Positions 1 through 9,384 of a stretch of 64,000 bases of DNA are shown here, one piece after another. The translations under genes and the position numbers were made by a program. Numbering within the stretch: position 1 is the stretch's first letter; each line of letters starts with the position of its first letter. Origin of the DNA: Shewanella dokdonensis (lineage in GTDB: Bacteria > Pseudomonadota > Gammaproteobacteria > Enterobacterales > Shewanellaceae); the NCBI RefSeq assembly GCF_018394335.1, contig NZ_CP074572.1:496001-560000 (forward strand), written 5' to 3'. The notes beneath the pieces were generated by a model, which did no database searches, had not been told where the DNA came from, and worked only from the letters and a program-made list of their open reading frames with translations.

Positions 1-1
1 A

Positions 2-886
2 TCAGCCCCCAAAATAAGCCGTTGCCTCAGTTCTCTTAGAGCAGCATTCGATGATGAGTTGTTTTACCGTCGCCAACAGAAACTGAAAGCCACACCGCTT
101 GCCGAAAATTTGTATCGCCCTGTTTGTGATTTTATTCAGTCTGTTTATCAGCTTGAATTACAAGCCAGTAGTCGTCGTGACTGCCTCACCGAAGGCTGTC
201 TGCAAATCGCGGTGGGATACGGCTTGTTAAGCGCACTGTCCAAAGTATTTGGTCAGAAAGAGATAACAGAAAAACTCGGTAAAATCCGCTTATATAAATG
301 GCGCGGTGACTCTGCCGATCTGATCCACAGCGGCGAATTGGATCTGGGGATAAGCCTAGAAATACCAGACAATCAGGAGCTGCAACTCACCACAGTGGGC
401 GAATGCCGTGAGATAGGTTTGGTATGCCGCGCCGATCACCCGATTTGGCAACACTACCCCAATATTACGCTAGAAGATATTACCCACTACCCTTACGTTT
501 ATATGAGCGTAAAAAATTTCAACGAACGTATAGATCCACTCGAACTCTATTGCCAGCAAGAAAATTTACCTTCACCGGAAATGGACTCAGTCGAAGATGT
601 GGAAGAATGGCATGCACATCTGCTTACTATGAATAGCATAGGCCTTGCCCCCGCTACCGAACTTTGCCAGACAGACAGAATGAGTGAGTTAAAGTATTGT
701 CTGTTGCCCGCCAGCGAAGTCGATAAACTCCAAAGAACATTGGCACTGCCATGTTATCAGTTAATTGAAAGGTCAAATGATTATCGTCGTTATAGTCAGG
801 CACAACGGCAGCTCATTATTGATTTAGTTTCTAAATTACTTGATTTCAGGGTACAGCCCGCAGAAGAACGTCGCTTTGGAACATAG
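2..886 (+). CDS. LysR-family transcriptional regulator (5' partial)
   Basis: The reading frame is open from the window edge. Upstream of a possible TTG at 59 it encodes a stretch ending in residues like SRCLSSLRAAFDDELFYRR, typical of the second half of a LysR winged helix-turn-helix. The first part of the DNA-binding domain therefore lies outside the window and the TTG is not the start. The remaining ~250 residues match a LysR effector-binding domain in length and pattern. A hairpin follows the stop. It lies 260 bp upstream of, and co-oriented with, the decaheme cytochrome gene, so it could regulate it, but this is inference. The effector is unknown. Confidence 0.85.
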   Translation, partial: SAPKISRCLSSLRAAFDDELFYRRQQKLKATPLAENLYRPVCDFIQSVYQLELQASSRRDCLTEGCLQIAVGYGLLSALSKVFGQKEITEKLGKIRLYKWRGDSADLIHSGELDLGISLEIPDNQELQLTTVGECREIGLVCRADHPIWQHYPNITLEDITHYPYVYMSVKNFNERIDPLELYCQQENLPSPEMDSVEDVEEWHAHLLTMNSIGLAPATELCQTDRMSELKYCLLPASEVDKLQRTLALPCYQLIERSNDYRRYSQAQRQLIIDLVSKLLDFRVQPAEERRFGT

Positions 887-904
887 CATTTAAATTTAGG
901 TGCC

Positions 905-937
905 CTATCATCCTATTTTTAGGATGATAGTCTGTCT
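905..937 (+). terminator. Hairpin terminator after LysR gene
   Basis: A perfect 11-bp stem (CTATCATCCTA, four T loop, TAGGATGATAG at 905-930) is followed by a T-rich stretch. It lies 19 bp after the LysR stop and separates it from the cytochrome gene. The U-tract is interrupted, so it may be weak. Confidence 0.6.
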
Positions 938-1145
938 TTGATTTAATTGATTTATATCATCTCTTAGCTTTGTTCTCTTAAAAAATAAACCCCAGTAAAT
1001 TACAGTTTTCGAAATCCGGAATTTCCATTTCAATTTCTTAACCCATGTTTCACAATTTGTGCATGTACTCGCTTAATACCTCGTTAGATGTAGGTATATT
1101 TAAGCTACTGCAAATGCAGTACACATAATTTGAACAAGGGACGCA

Positions 1146-3569
1146 ATGATGAAAAATCATAAGAAGTCATTACTCGCGTTAGTCCTGTTAGGCCTGTTCG
1201 GGCTTTCAGCCTGTACATTTGACGGCGATGACGGGAAAGACGGAGCAGATGGTGCACCAGGTACTCCAGGTGCTGACGGTCAAAATGGTCAAGATGGACA
1301 AGACGCTGGTTCAGCTGTTTCTGCCGTTTACAATGCTGGCGATGTAGCTTTTACTATTGAACCTGCTGACAATACTTTGGCTGGTACAGGTACTTTCGCA
1401 CTGAAGTTCAAAGTAACCGCAAAAGACCAAGCTGGTGCTGAAAAACCACTATCTGGTATTAATCAGGTTGCGATTTACTCAACTACCGCTATGCCTAATG
1501 ACACTGGTGATGGCCCAGCTACAGTGTGGGTAAATAACGGTGCTGACGGTGCTCATTCAATGTACTGTACCTTAGATGGTACATATTCTTCTCGTGGTGA
1601 AACTGGTGATGCCTGTATTTTGGCAGAAGATCCAGCAAATCCAGGTACCTATACAGGCACTTGGCAGCATGATGGTGTAGCCCCCATCATGAATGCCAAC
1701 GATGATTTGAATGCACCCCACCGTGTATTCTTGCGCGTATATAACCTGAAAGATGCTACTGATGTAACCAAGAGCCTCAGTGGCAAAGTATTATCTCAGC
1801 CACTGGACTACGTTCCAGCAACTGGTGCGCTGGTTGAATCTACAGGTAAAGACACTGTAGCTGACGCAGCTTGTATCCAGTGTCATGGTGAAAATGCCAA
1901 AGGCACAATCGCCAATATCGAAGCACATGGCAATTATGAAAGTGTGAAAAACTGTATTGCATGTCATAACCCAGCCACTCAACCAGATGCAGACCAGGCC
2001 GCCAAGGGTTATGTATTTGACCTGCCAGCAATGATCCACCGTATTCATGGTGGCAAACATGTTGCTGATTACTCAGGTGGCGTTCCAGGTGCTTGGGCAA
2101 ATATTGAGTTCCCAGCACCAGTTTACGAATGTACTACTTGCCATAATGCAACCGATGAAGAGAAAACAACTTGGAATACAGCTCCTACTCGCGCTGCGTG
2201 TCAAGGATGTCATACTGGTGTTAACTTCGAAACTGGCGTAGGCCACGAAGGTATCCCACAAGCTAATGACGAAAACTGTTCAGGTTGTCACCGTGGTTCT
2301 TTAGCACCTATCAATGCTCACAAAGTTGGTAAACGTGCTGAATATTCAAAATTAGCGGATATCAGCTTTACTGGTGCCAAAATTGTTGGACCTAGTACTA
2401 CAACAGGTTATACCACTGTTGAAGTAACTGCTGATGTAACCATTGCTGGTACACCAATTACAGCTACCACAGCGTTTGCCAATTTCAGCAAGATTTCTAC
2501 TTTAATGGGTAACGTAGACAGCACTACTGGTGAAGTAACCCGTTGGAGTGGACGTCCTAACTTGGATGGCTCAGGCTCTAACCCGGCATCAACAGACGCT
2601 GCTGTTGCGAACCTGAATGCCAGTGCTGCTGTTACTGATGGCGTGTTAACGCTGACTTTCGATGTTATCGATGCTAACGCTACCGGTTCTATCTATGTTG
2701 GAACTGAAGCCAATTACTGTGTAAGCAAAGATGGAGCAATCGCAGCTTGCGATTCTGCAACTACTTATAACCCAGACTTGGCCTTCCATTATGGTGATCC
2801 TGTAGGTGCCAGCTCAACTGTTAAGTTCTTCAACCTGACAGACCCAACTGCCGCCGCTAAAGAAGCGCGCTTTGTTGATCCAGCACGTATCACTGTAGCA
2901 GAAGCAAAATGTAATGCTTGCCACAACTCTCTTGATTATATCAAGGGTAACCGTCATGGCGTTTACACCTTTGACCAATGTATGGACTGCCATAACAATA
3001 CTTGGAGTGGTTCATATCACCCAGAAACTCAAATCCTGACAATGGCTCGCGAAGCTAATGGAAGCGTAAAAGTTGATGCAACTGATGCTCCGATTGTGCT
3101 GAGCACGGCACCAGCACCAGTGATCTTCCACAACCGTGATTTGGTGACTGTTGCCCACCGTTTCCATAGCGGTAACATGCATAATCCAGAAACTGGAGCA
3201 GAACTTGAGTCAGCAGGTATCTTCTTGGACGAAAAGGGCGTACTGCATGGTTACCCAGCACCATCTAATGACTGCTCTGTATGTCACAAAGATGGAACCA
3301 AGTTCTTCGATGGCAATGGTATGTTGACCTCTGGCAAACGCGCTATCGCAGTTAGCAACTATGGTCCTGTTTCTCAGGTATCACCAATTGCTGAATCTTG
3401 CCGCAGCTGTCACACCAGCGCATCAGCAGAAGCCCACTTTGTGTCTAATGGTGCAACTGTAGAAAGTGATGGTCTGACAGATCCTAACACTGTACCAGTT
3501 GAATCATGTGCCACTTGTCATGCTCAAGGTAAGTCCTACGGTATTGAGAAGTTCCACATCATCAAGTAA
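1146..3569 (+). CDS. Decaheme c-type cytochrome lipoprotein, OmcA/MtrC family
   Basis: The protein has 807 residues. A signal peptide ends in a lipobox LSAC with Cys23 as the lipidated residue, so it is a lipoprotein, in this family usually displayed on the cell surface. Residues ~27-55 form a collagen-like Gly-X-X stretch. There are ten CXXCH heme motifs, with first Cys at about 243, 270, 329, 352, 378 and then 589, 612, 710, 752, 788. These are two pentaheme domains separated by a ~210-residue heme-free region and preceded by a ~190-residue N-terminal domain, the classic MtrC/OmcA four-domain layout. Family members pass electrons to extracellular acceptors. No mtrA- or mtrB-like partner is adjacent. 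The start has an AAGGGA ribosome site; a second ATG follows immediately. It is a paralogue, not assignable to MtrC or OmcA itself. Confidence 0.95.
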   Translation: MMKNHKKSLLALVLLGLFGLSACTFDGDDGKDGADGAPGTPGADGQNGQDGQDAGSAVSAVYNAGDVAFTIEPADNTLAGTGTFALKFKVTAKDQAGAEKPLSGINQVAIYSTTAMPNDTGDGPATVWVNNGADGAHSMYCTLDGTYSSRGETGDACILAEDPANPGTYTGTWQHDGVAPIMNANDDLNAPHRVFLRVYNLKDATDVTKSLSGKVLSQPLDYVPATGALVESTGKDTVADAACIQCHGENAKGTIANIEAHGNYESVKNCIACHNPATQPDADQAAKGYVFDLPAMIHRIHGGKHVADYSGGVPGAWANIEFPAPVYECTTCHNATDEEKTTWNTAPTRAACQGCHTGVNFETGVGHEGIPQANDENCSGCHRGSLAPINAHKVGKRAEYSKLADISFTGAKIVGPSTTTGYTTVEVTADVTIAGTPITATTAFANFSKISTLMGNVDSTTGEVTRWSGRPNLDGSGSNPASTDAAVANLNASAAVTDGVLTLTFDVIDANATGSIYVGTEANYCVSKDGAIAACDSATTYNPDLAFHYGDPVGASSTVKFFNLTDPTAAAKEARFVDPARITVAEAKCNACHNSLDYIKGNRHGVYTFDQCMDCHNNTWSGSYHPETQILTMAREANGSVKVDATDAPIVLSTAPAPVIFHNRDLVTVAHRFHSGNMHNPETGAELESAGIFLDEKGVLHGYPAPSNDCSVCHKDGTKFFDGNGMLTSGKRAIAVSNYGPVSQVSPIAESCRSCHTSASAEAHFVSNGATVESDGLTDPNTVPVESCATCHAQGKSYGIEKFHIIK

Positions 3570-3610
3570 GTGGTGTTTTTACGGATAACGTTTAGTTAGT
3601 ATCTGTAACG

Positions 3611-3638
3611 AAAAAGGGATCCATCCGGATCCCTTTTT
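3611..3638 (+). terminator. Rho-independent terminator after decaheme gene
   Basis: The stem AAAAAGGGATCC pairs with GGATCCCTTTTT around a four-base loop and ends in a run of T. It is 41 bp past the cytochrome stop and is the last element before the IS debris. The A-tract on the other side makes it potentially bidirectional. Confidence 0.85.
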
Positions 3639-3689
3639 ATTTGTTGTGTGTCCCGTCCTGGAATATGTTGACATAAAGAGGACTTCTTT

Positions 3690-4084
3690 ATGGCAACATC
3701 AACTAACTCAAGCCGTAAGCGCACGCAACGTGATTACACCTTAGCCTTTAAATTAGGTGTCGTAGAGCGTGTAGAAAAAGGCGAAATGACGTACAAACAA
3801 GCCCAGCAGCGCTTTGGCATTCAGGGTAAAACAACCGTACTCGTTTGGCTCAGAAAGCATGGTAGACTCGATTGGTCGAAACCTTTTCAGCATCCCCTTA
3901 TGCCTAATTCAAAAGAAACCCCAGCACAAACTATCAAGCGCCTTGAGCGTGAGCTAGCCGAAGAGAAACTGCGTAACCAAATCCTCAATGGTATGGTCGA
4001 TATCATGGATAATGAATACGGAGCTGGTTTAAGAAAAAGTACTTATCCGGTATGTCTGGCAAGCCAAAACCCAAAGAGAAATAA
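3690..4084 (+). pseudogene. IS3-type transposase OrfA (helix-turn-helix protein)
   Basis: The product begins MATSTNSSRKRTQRDYTLAF and contains an HTH region (YKQAQQRFGIQGKTTVLVWL, residues ~37-56) followed by a leucine-zipper-like coiled coil (ETPAQTIKRLERELAEEKLR). This is the usual IS3 OrfA layout. The frame is lost near 4033 in an AAAAA run. Adding one A restores ...LRKKYLSGMSGKPKPKEK and a stop at 4082-4084, giving 131 residues. That break is probably a sequencing error, although A-rich slippery sites do occur in IS3 elements. Its orfB partner is truncated, so the pair is non-functional. Confidence 0.75.
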
Positions 4085-4166
4085 ACTTAGCCGCAGCATG
4101 TCGTGCAGCCAGTATTTCAAGGCAAAGTGTCTATCAAGCAGTAGCTCGAATGGAAAGCCGAAGAGC
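4081..4166 (+). pseudogene. IS3-type transposase OrfB, N-terminal remnant
   Basis: The frame overlapping the end of orfA encodes INLAAACRAASISRQSVYQA and about ten more residues, the typical start of an IS3 OrfB before the integrase core. It then runs into the second IS end at 4167. The catalytic DDE domain is absent. Confidence 0.6.
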
Positions 4167-4226
4167 TGTGTCCCGTCCTGGAATACGTTGACATAAAGAG
4201 GACTTCTTTATGACAACATCAATTAA
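4167..4226 (+). repeat. Second copy of IS left end, inserted in the first
   Basis: These 60 bases repeat 3647-3706 with only a few differences (for example GAATACGTTG versus GAATATGTTG, and TATGACAACATC versus TATGGCAACATC), including the TG terminus and the orfA start codon. The similarity stops at about 4226. This indicates one IS copy inserted into the orfB of another, followed by deletion. Confidence 0.8.
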
Positions 4227-4627
4227 CGCATCGAATTAAAAACTAACCCATTGCAAGCAACCGACTCGCATACGCATCGAGAGATTAAGATTTGTGGTGT
4301 GCAGTCGCTGGCATCTCTGTTATTTCTCAATTAAGAAACCCCGAAAATAACCAAGCGGCTAAAGCCGTACACTACGTAAGTGGCTCTATTATGAATTGGA
4401 ATGGAAATCTGAGGGCCGGAAGGCTTAAGCCTAGATACGAAGTTACCATCGTAAATTCGCCACTGATGCGATGATACAGCAGCAACCTAACATCAATATA
4501 TAGACAGAAACCATCAGTTAACTGTTTGAGCTATTTGAGATTAATGCTTTCAATAACGGCAAATAACACAACAATAGAGGATTATCTTTCGAGGCGGGAA
4601 CCACAGGATGAAAGCCTACCTAAGTGG
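4227..4627. other. Degraded sequence without an intact gene
   Basis: Four hundred bases between the nested IS ends and the DUF2982-like gene. Only short open stretches interrupted by stops are seen, and none is recognisable as a known protein. It probably contains decayed insertion-sequence or gene remnants left by the nested insertion and deletion. No right IS end could be identified. Confidence 0.4.
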
Positions 4628-5308
4628 TTATTTATCAAGAGCCAGTAACTGCTGTTGTCTATATTCCCGTAGTTGCCGCAACAGTTGTTCAGGAGCCAGC
4701 GGCAGGAACTCAACGGGGATATACAGATGAAACCCCAGATATTTATCCAGCATTAAACAGCGGCGGCCAAACATTGCCAATAGTCCTCGATATCGGTCGC
4801 CGTTCACGACTAATGGCTCAAACTCTGCGGATAGGTAATGCTCCAGACTCTGCAGTTCGTCATCATTGGCCACCGCGGTCATCACTAAAGCACGCTGTTC
4901 TGCCAGTAAGCCAGTGGCCAGTCGTGGTGATATGGTATCAAGCACCGGATTAATCGCTTTGAGTTTGATGCCAAGATAAGGCAGTGTCAGCCAATCAACA
5001 CCCCGTTGTACCCGCAGTAAATCCAGACGTTGAATGTTCTGCCAACTTACCTGTAATTGGCCCCGACGATGAAAAAATACCATGCCCTGGGCATCGAGCC
5101 GTAATATAACTTCCGGTTCGATCTGCTTGGCGATGCCCAATACCAAAGCAACAGCCCCGGCCGAGAAACATACCAGCGCAACGATGAAAGATTCACGCCA
5201 ACTCACAAACAGGCAAAGTCCCAGAAGCACAAACAAAGCACCGACAATAGTTAGCGTAAGTGCATTGCGTTTACCTAGGGTGCGTATTGCTACCGATTCA
5301 TTGCTCAT
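4628..5308 (-). CDS. Two-TM membrane protein, DUF2982-like
   Basis: The protein has 226 residues, with two hydrophobic segments near the N-terminus (residues ~17-33 and ~41-58) followed by a soluble C-terminal domain. This resembles the DUF2982 proteins of Shewanella and Vibrio, which have no established function; the family assignment is from memory of the pattern, not a search. The C-terminal domain contains a WQNIQRLDLLR segment reminiscent of membrane-anchored PH-like domains. It is the first conserved chromosomal gene after the IS debris and is followed 19 bp away by elyC on the same strand (elyC lies upstream in transcription). Confidence 0.7.
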   Translation of the reverse strand: MSNESVAIRTLGKRNALTLTIVGALFVLLGLCLFVSWRESFIVALVCFSAGAVALVLGIAKQIEPEVILRLDAQGMVFFHRRGQLQVSWQNIQRLDLLRVQRGVDWLTLPYLGIKLKAINPVLDTISPRLATGLLAEQRALVMTAVANDDELQSLEHYLSAEFEPLVVNGDRYRGLLAMFGRRCLMLDKYLGFHLYIPVEFLPLAPEQLLRQLREYRQQQLLALDK

Positions 5309-5327
5309 AGAAATAACAATATGGAAC

Positions 5328-6114
5328 TCAAGCGCCCAACATAATACGGATACTCAACCAAGTCATGCCCAAATATTCATGAATGGCTTTCGCTGAATTA
5401 TCCAGATTTGCCGTGCTTAAGCGCCACCAATGATCGCGTCTGGCAAGAAAATCCGTAGGTGCGGCCACGGGCTCCATTCCTGCCATCTTAAAAATCTTCA
5501 TTGCTCGGGGCATATGGGCAGCGGAGGTCACGAGTAGCAGTTGACGCCCCCTACAGCATCATCCCCCATATCGGTTGCCGCAGCACCAAACGCCTGACGT
5601 AGCGCCAAGGCTTCTTCTATGGTGTCACGCGCATCAGGCAACTCTAAGATCCTATTGGGATTGGCCCCCATTGCTACGGCAGCATCACGCAACTGCTGGG
5701 CATGAGAGGAACTGTTCAAACCACCCGTCCAGCCGCTCACGACCAATAGGCAATCATTGCTGGCGGCTTTTTCACCTGCGCGACCCCTTCGGTTAACCGT
5801 GCCAACGCAGTAGTCGACAGCTTATGACGTGCTTCCCCCATCAATGCATCATCATGCCCAGATCCCAACACCATTACCACGCAGGCATGTTTGGGGGCCG
5901 CAGTTCTCACGGAATATTGATGTTCGAGCGGCCATAGCAGCCAGTAACTGCCAAAACTGCTACTGAGTAACAGCAACCAGGCCATGGAAAACACCACCAA
6001 CCCTTTAGCTAGTTTAGGGCGACTCCGCATGAAACATAACGCCAGGAGTAATAAGATCAATGCCAGAGGAATTGGCATAAAGAATTGAGAAACTACTTGT
6101 TTTATCAGAAACAT
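5328..6114 (-). CDS. elyC: ElyC/YcbC-type DUF218 envelope protein (two frameshifts)
   Basis: Three consecutive reading frames together make one ~262-residue protein matching E. coli ElyC. Two N-terminal membrane helices (MPIPLALILLLLALCFM and VVFSMAWLLLLSSSFGSYW) are followed by a DUF218 domain with VVMVLGSG, LVVSGW, TIEEALALRQAFG and LLLVTSAAHMPRAM. In E. coli ElyC supports peptidoglycan assembly and lipid carrier metabolism at low temperature. The breaks are near 5740 and near 5548; the second lies in a five-base C run (G on the coding strand). One base added at each restores the family alignment, so these are likely sequencing errors. If real, the gene would be a pseudogene. Confidence 0.85.
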
Positions 6115-6195
6115 GAATTGTCGTATTGTCAGTTGTAATCGTCAAAGAGTGTACGTGGCTGCACTGTTGCAAACCAGTGAACTTAAGTTAATGGG

Positions 6196-7091
6196 CTATA
6201 ACGGCCATAACCAAGCTGCGCCGCGCACACCAGAAGAACTACCATGCAGATTTTTAACAACAGGCGTTTCACACTCGTTGCCCACCACATATTGCGTCAG
6301 CATCGCCGGGATACGATCATAAATAGCATCGACATTAGACATGCCGCCGCCCAGCACAATGACATCAGGATCTAGAATATTGATCATCGATGCCAACGAG
6401 CGCGCCAGACGATCCAGAAAACGTTCAAATGCCGCCGTTGCCAACTTATCGTCCTGAGCCACTAACTGCATGATTTCATTCCCGGATGCCAGCTTATGAT
6501 TGACGGTCAGATTATAATCCCGCACAAAACCAGTACCTGAAATATAACATTCGGTGCAATCATAATTGCCGCAAAAACATTTGGCCGAGCGAAACTCTTC
6601 GGGGTGCATCCAAGGCAAAGGAATATGTCCCCACTCACCTGCGATACCATTACCCCCGGCGTGAACCTTGCCATCAACGGCAATGCCACCGCCCACACCT
6701 GTGCCAAGAATAACCCCAAAGACCAGACGTTTGCCGGCGCCAGCACCATCCACAGCTTCTGAAACAGCGAAGCAATTGGCATCATTGGCAACCCGAACTT
6801 CGCGGTTAAGGCGCTGCCCAAGATCTTTATCTAAAGGATGTCCATGCAGCCATACAGAGTTGCCATTTTTAACTTCGCCAGTAAACGGAGAGACCACACC
6901 GGGAATACCCACGCCAACCGTTCCCTGCTGACCAAGCGTATTTTCCGCTGTGACAACTAAATCGCATATTGCATCAAGGGTACCAGGATAATTTCTGGGA
7001 GTAGCCACCCGCTGCCGATAAAGCTCCTTGCCGCATCGTCTAAGGCGACTAATTCTATTTTAGTGCCGCCTAAATCAATCCCAAATTTCAT
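6196..7091 (-). CDS. mak: Fructokinase (ROK family, Mak-like), one frameshift
   Basis: The protein starts [20 protein letters not shown], the phosphate-1 motif of ROK sugar kinases. After a one-base deletion near 7030 it continues [17 protein letters not shown]. Other motifs are [58 protein letters not shown] with the zinc cluster [11 protein letters not shown], and [10 protein letters not shown]. The pattern follows E. coli Mak very closely up to [10 protein letters not shown] at the C-terminus. It phosphorylates fructose (and related hexoses) with ATP. The restored length is 298 residues. No sugar transporter is adjacent. Confidence 0.9.
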
Positions 7092-7352
7092 TATGTTTAC
7101 TCCTGGATCTCAATACTGGATCTGGTAATCAAAGGGGATAATGATTACCTAAAAACTGCGGTCTTATAGGGTGTCACAATGCCAGCCTAGCAACGGGTAC
7201 TGGCGGGATGCGACAATACTTGATCTACAGCAAGATGCCAACCATCAAAGCTGTTGCTGGCCTATTTACCCAGTGTGCTAACGTTGTGCCTATCGATAAA
7301 TGCTCAATGCGATGGTCCAATAGCGCAGACAGAAACAGGCTCCGCGCTAGCA

Positions 7353-8096
7353 CTAGGCAAAATATGCCAGCAGATCACTGACGGTACGATGACCACGTGT
7401 CTGCAAAAAATTTAACAGCTTATTTGGTGAGTAATTTAGCAAGCGTTGGTGCGAATATCCCACGGCATCAATGATCTTCAATGCCTCATCAAACTGGCCT
7501 AAGGTAAACGCGACATGAGAATCTGACCCTAGCACCAATTGTGCATCATACTGTTTGGCTAATTTGGCAATAGACAGACAATTCGATTCACTACCTTTGC
7601 GCGAAGACACAAACGATGAGTTGTTGATCTCCAACGCCACATTATGCTCTGCGGCGGCACGGACAATCAGTTCCTGTTCAATAGGATAACGGGGATTACC
7701 AGGATGAGTAATAATGTCAACATTGCCACTTTGAATGCAGGCAAGCAGCGCCTCGGTGTGATGGGCAACATCCGCCGGCGGGAATACCGGCTCATGAAAA
7801 CCCGCCTGAACCAGATCGAGTTCAGCCAGATAGTCACCGTAATAGTCAATATCGCCCTGGGCGTTACAGATGTTAGCCTCAATACCACGCAAAATGGCAA
7901 CGCCATCCACAACCCGAGGTAACACCCGCAGGTTTACGAAATGCCAGAAGTGAGGCGCATCCGCCATTGCTGGGCCGTGATCCGTTAATGCAAACAACTG
8001 TATTCCCCGTTGTTTAGCAACATTCAGATAATCATGTACCGTGCTATAGGCGTGGGTAGAAGCAATAGTATGGGTGTGGGTATCAACCGAAAACAT
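7353..8096 (-). CDS. PHP-domain phosphatase, YcdX family
   Basis: The start at 8096 ([10 protein letters not shown]) is preferred over an upstream ATG because AGGGA lies seven bases before it. Metal-binding motifs of the PHP fold are visible: [29 protein letters not shown] and GSDSHV. The 247-residue length and motif order match E. coli YcdX, a trinuclear-zinc phosphatase-like hydrolase whose physiological substrate is unclear. It is transcribed on the same strand as the fructokinase but 260 bp away, so it is probably a separate unit. Confidence 0.88.
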   Translation of the reverse strand: MFSVDTHTHTIASTHAYSTVHDYLNVAKQRGIQLFALTDHGPAMADAPHFWHFVNLRVLPRVVDGVAILRGIEANICNAQGDIDYYGDYLAELDLVQAGFHEPVFPPADVAHHTEALLACIQSGNVDIITHPGNPRYPIEQELIVRAAAEHNVALEINNSSFVSSRKGSESNCLSIAKLAKQYDAQLVLGSDSHVAFTLGQFDEALKIIDAVGYSHQRLLNYSPNKLLNFLQTRGHRTVSDLLAYFA

Positions 8097-8303
8097 GGCA
8101 GTCCCTATGGAATAACGTGGGTGGTTCAAGGCATCACTTTAGCGAAAGCTTAGCAGCAATGCCAGTAACACAGGCAAGCAGTTGTTAATGAGGAAAGTGC
8201 AACAACTGCTGGTTACTAAACAACGGCATGTTGCAGAAAACACCGTCACAACGACCAAGATTGACCTGCTCCGGCCAACCTTGGTCGATACGCTTAGCGA
8301 GTG

Positions 8304-9311
8304 TTAGCGCTGATAATATTCTTGGTACCACTGCGCGAAAGCATTAACGCCTTCTTTAATCGCAACGCTAGGTTTGTAACCTACAGCTTGAAATAAGTCG
8401 TCAGTGTCAGCCCAGGTGGCCTGCACATCGCCATCCTGCATCGGCAGCATAATTTTCTCAGCCGTCTTACCCAACGCCAGCTCCAGTTCGGAAATAAAAT
8501 CCATTAAGCGTACCGGGCTACCATTACCGATATTGTAGATCCGGTATGGCGCACTGCTGGTCGCCGGGCTGCCATGCTCTACAGTCCAGGCAGGGTTAGC
8601 TTGCGGTACTTTGTCGGCACACAATAAGACCCCGGCGACAATATCATCGATATAGGTAAAATCCCGGCTCATATCTCCGTGGTTGAACACCTTAATCGGC
8701 TGATTGGCACTGATGGCAGAGGCAAACAACATCGGCGCCATATCCGGGCGGCCCCACGGCCCATAAACCGTGAAGAAACGCAACCCTGTGGTCGGCAAGC
8801 CATAGAGATGTGCATAGCTGTGAGCCATCATCTCATTAGCTTTTTTGGTTGCCGCATAAAAAGATACCGGATGATCCACCGAATCACTGGTGGCAAACGG
8901 CATTTTTTTGTTAAGGCCATAGGTTGAGCTGGACGAAGCATAAACCAGATGCTCAACCTTGTTATGCCGACAACCTTCCAGTACACACAAAGTTCCCACG
9001 AGATTGCTGTCCGCGTAAGCAAACGGATTACTGATGGAATAACGCACCCCAGCCTGAGCCCCCAGATGGATCACGCGTTGAAACTGCTCTTTGGCAAACA
9101 AGGCCGCCATACCATCACGGTCTGCCAGATCTAATTTCAAAAACCGAAAGCCGTGATATGCCGCTAGATGGTTGAGCCGAGATTGTTTCAGACTGACATC
9201 GTAATAATCATTCAGGTTGTCAATACCAACCACCTGATGCCCAGCCTCGCACAGTTTTTCGGATACCCGCGCCCCAATAAAACCTGCGGCCCCAGTCACT
9301 AAATATTTCAT
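8304..9311 (-). CDS. NAD-dependent UDP-glucuronate 4-epimerase
   Basis: The start at 9311 gives MKYLVTGAAGFIGA with the Rossmann GxxGxxG motif at the N-terminus and AGGA seven bases upstream. The SDR catalytic set is present: YASSSSTYG (Ser/Thr) and YAATKKANE (YxxxK). IDNLNDYYDVSLK and RFFTVYGPWGRPDMA are signatures of the UDP-glucuronic acid epimerases that form UDP-galacturonate. The length is 335 residues. It lies 73 bp downstream of ugd on the same strand. The two enzymes would convert UDP-glucose to UDP-glucuronate and then UDP-galacturonate for surface polysaccharide, so co-transcription is likely. Confidence 0.88.
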   Translation of the reverse strand: MKYLVTGAAGFIGARVSEKLCEAGHQVVGIDNLNDYYDVSLKQSRLNHLAAYHGFRFLKLDLADRDGMAALFAKEQFQRVIHLGAQAGVRYSISNPFAYADSNLVGTLCVLEGCRHNKVEHLVYASSSSTYGLNKKMPFATSDSVDHPVSFYAATKKANEMMAHSYAHLYGLPTTGLRFFTVYGPWGRPDMAPMLFASAISANQPIKVFNHGDMSRDFTYIDDIVAGVLLCADKVPQANPAWTVEHGSPATSSAPYRIYNIGNGSPVRLMDFISELELALGKTAEKIMLPMQDGDVQATWADTDDLFQAVGYKPSVAIKEGVNAFAQWYQEYYQR

Positions 9312-9384
9312 TTCCAAATCCTGTACGGTAAGTAACTGCACGTAGCGGGTTACTTACCGAATATCATCAAGCTGTTAATGGCGG

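Larger units (their letters stand above)
3647..4166 (+). mobile_element. IS3-family element, left part (truncated)
   Basis: The fragment starts with TGTGTCCCGTCCTGGAATA, a TG-type end as in IS3-family elements, and carries orfA and the first ~28 codons of orfB. At 4167 it is interrupted by a second copy of the same left end. The rest of orfB and the right end are missing, so the element cannot be active by itself. It sits directly after the terminator of the cytochrome gene. Confidence 0.75.

Noticed and set aside
1146..3569. Assignment as MtrC or OmcA
   Set aside because: The family and heme layout fit, but no mtrA/mtrB neighbours are present and the sequence cannot be assigned to either without an alignment.
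4028..4036. Programmed frameshift site in IS orfA
   Set aside because: The shift needed is the same one-A loss seen in many other genes of the window; a separate slippery-site function cannot be told apart from a base-calling error.
4624..4953. 109-codon plus-strand frame
   Set aside because: It is the antisense shadow of the DUF2982-like gene, which has clear membrane segments and a normal start.
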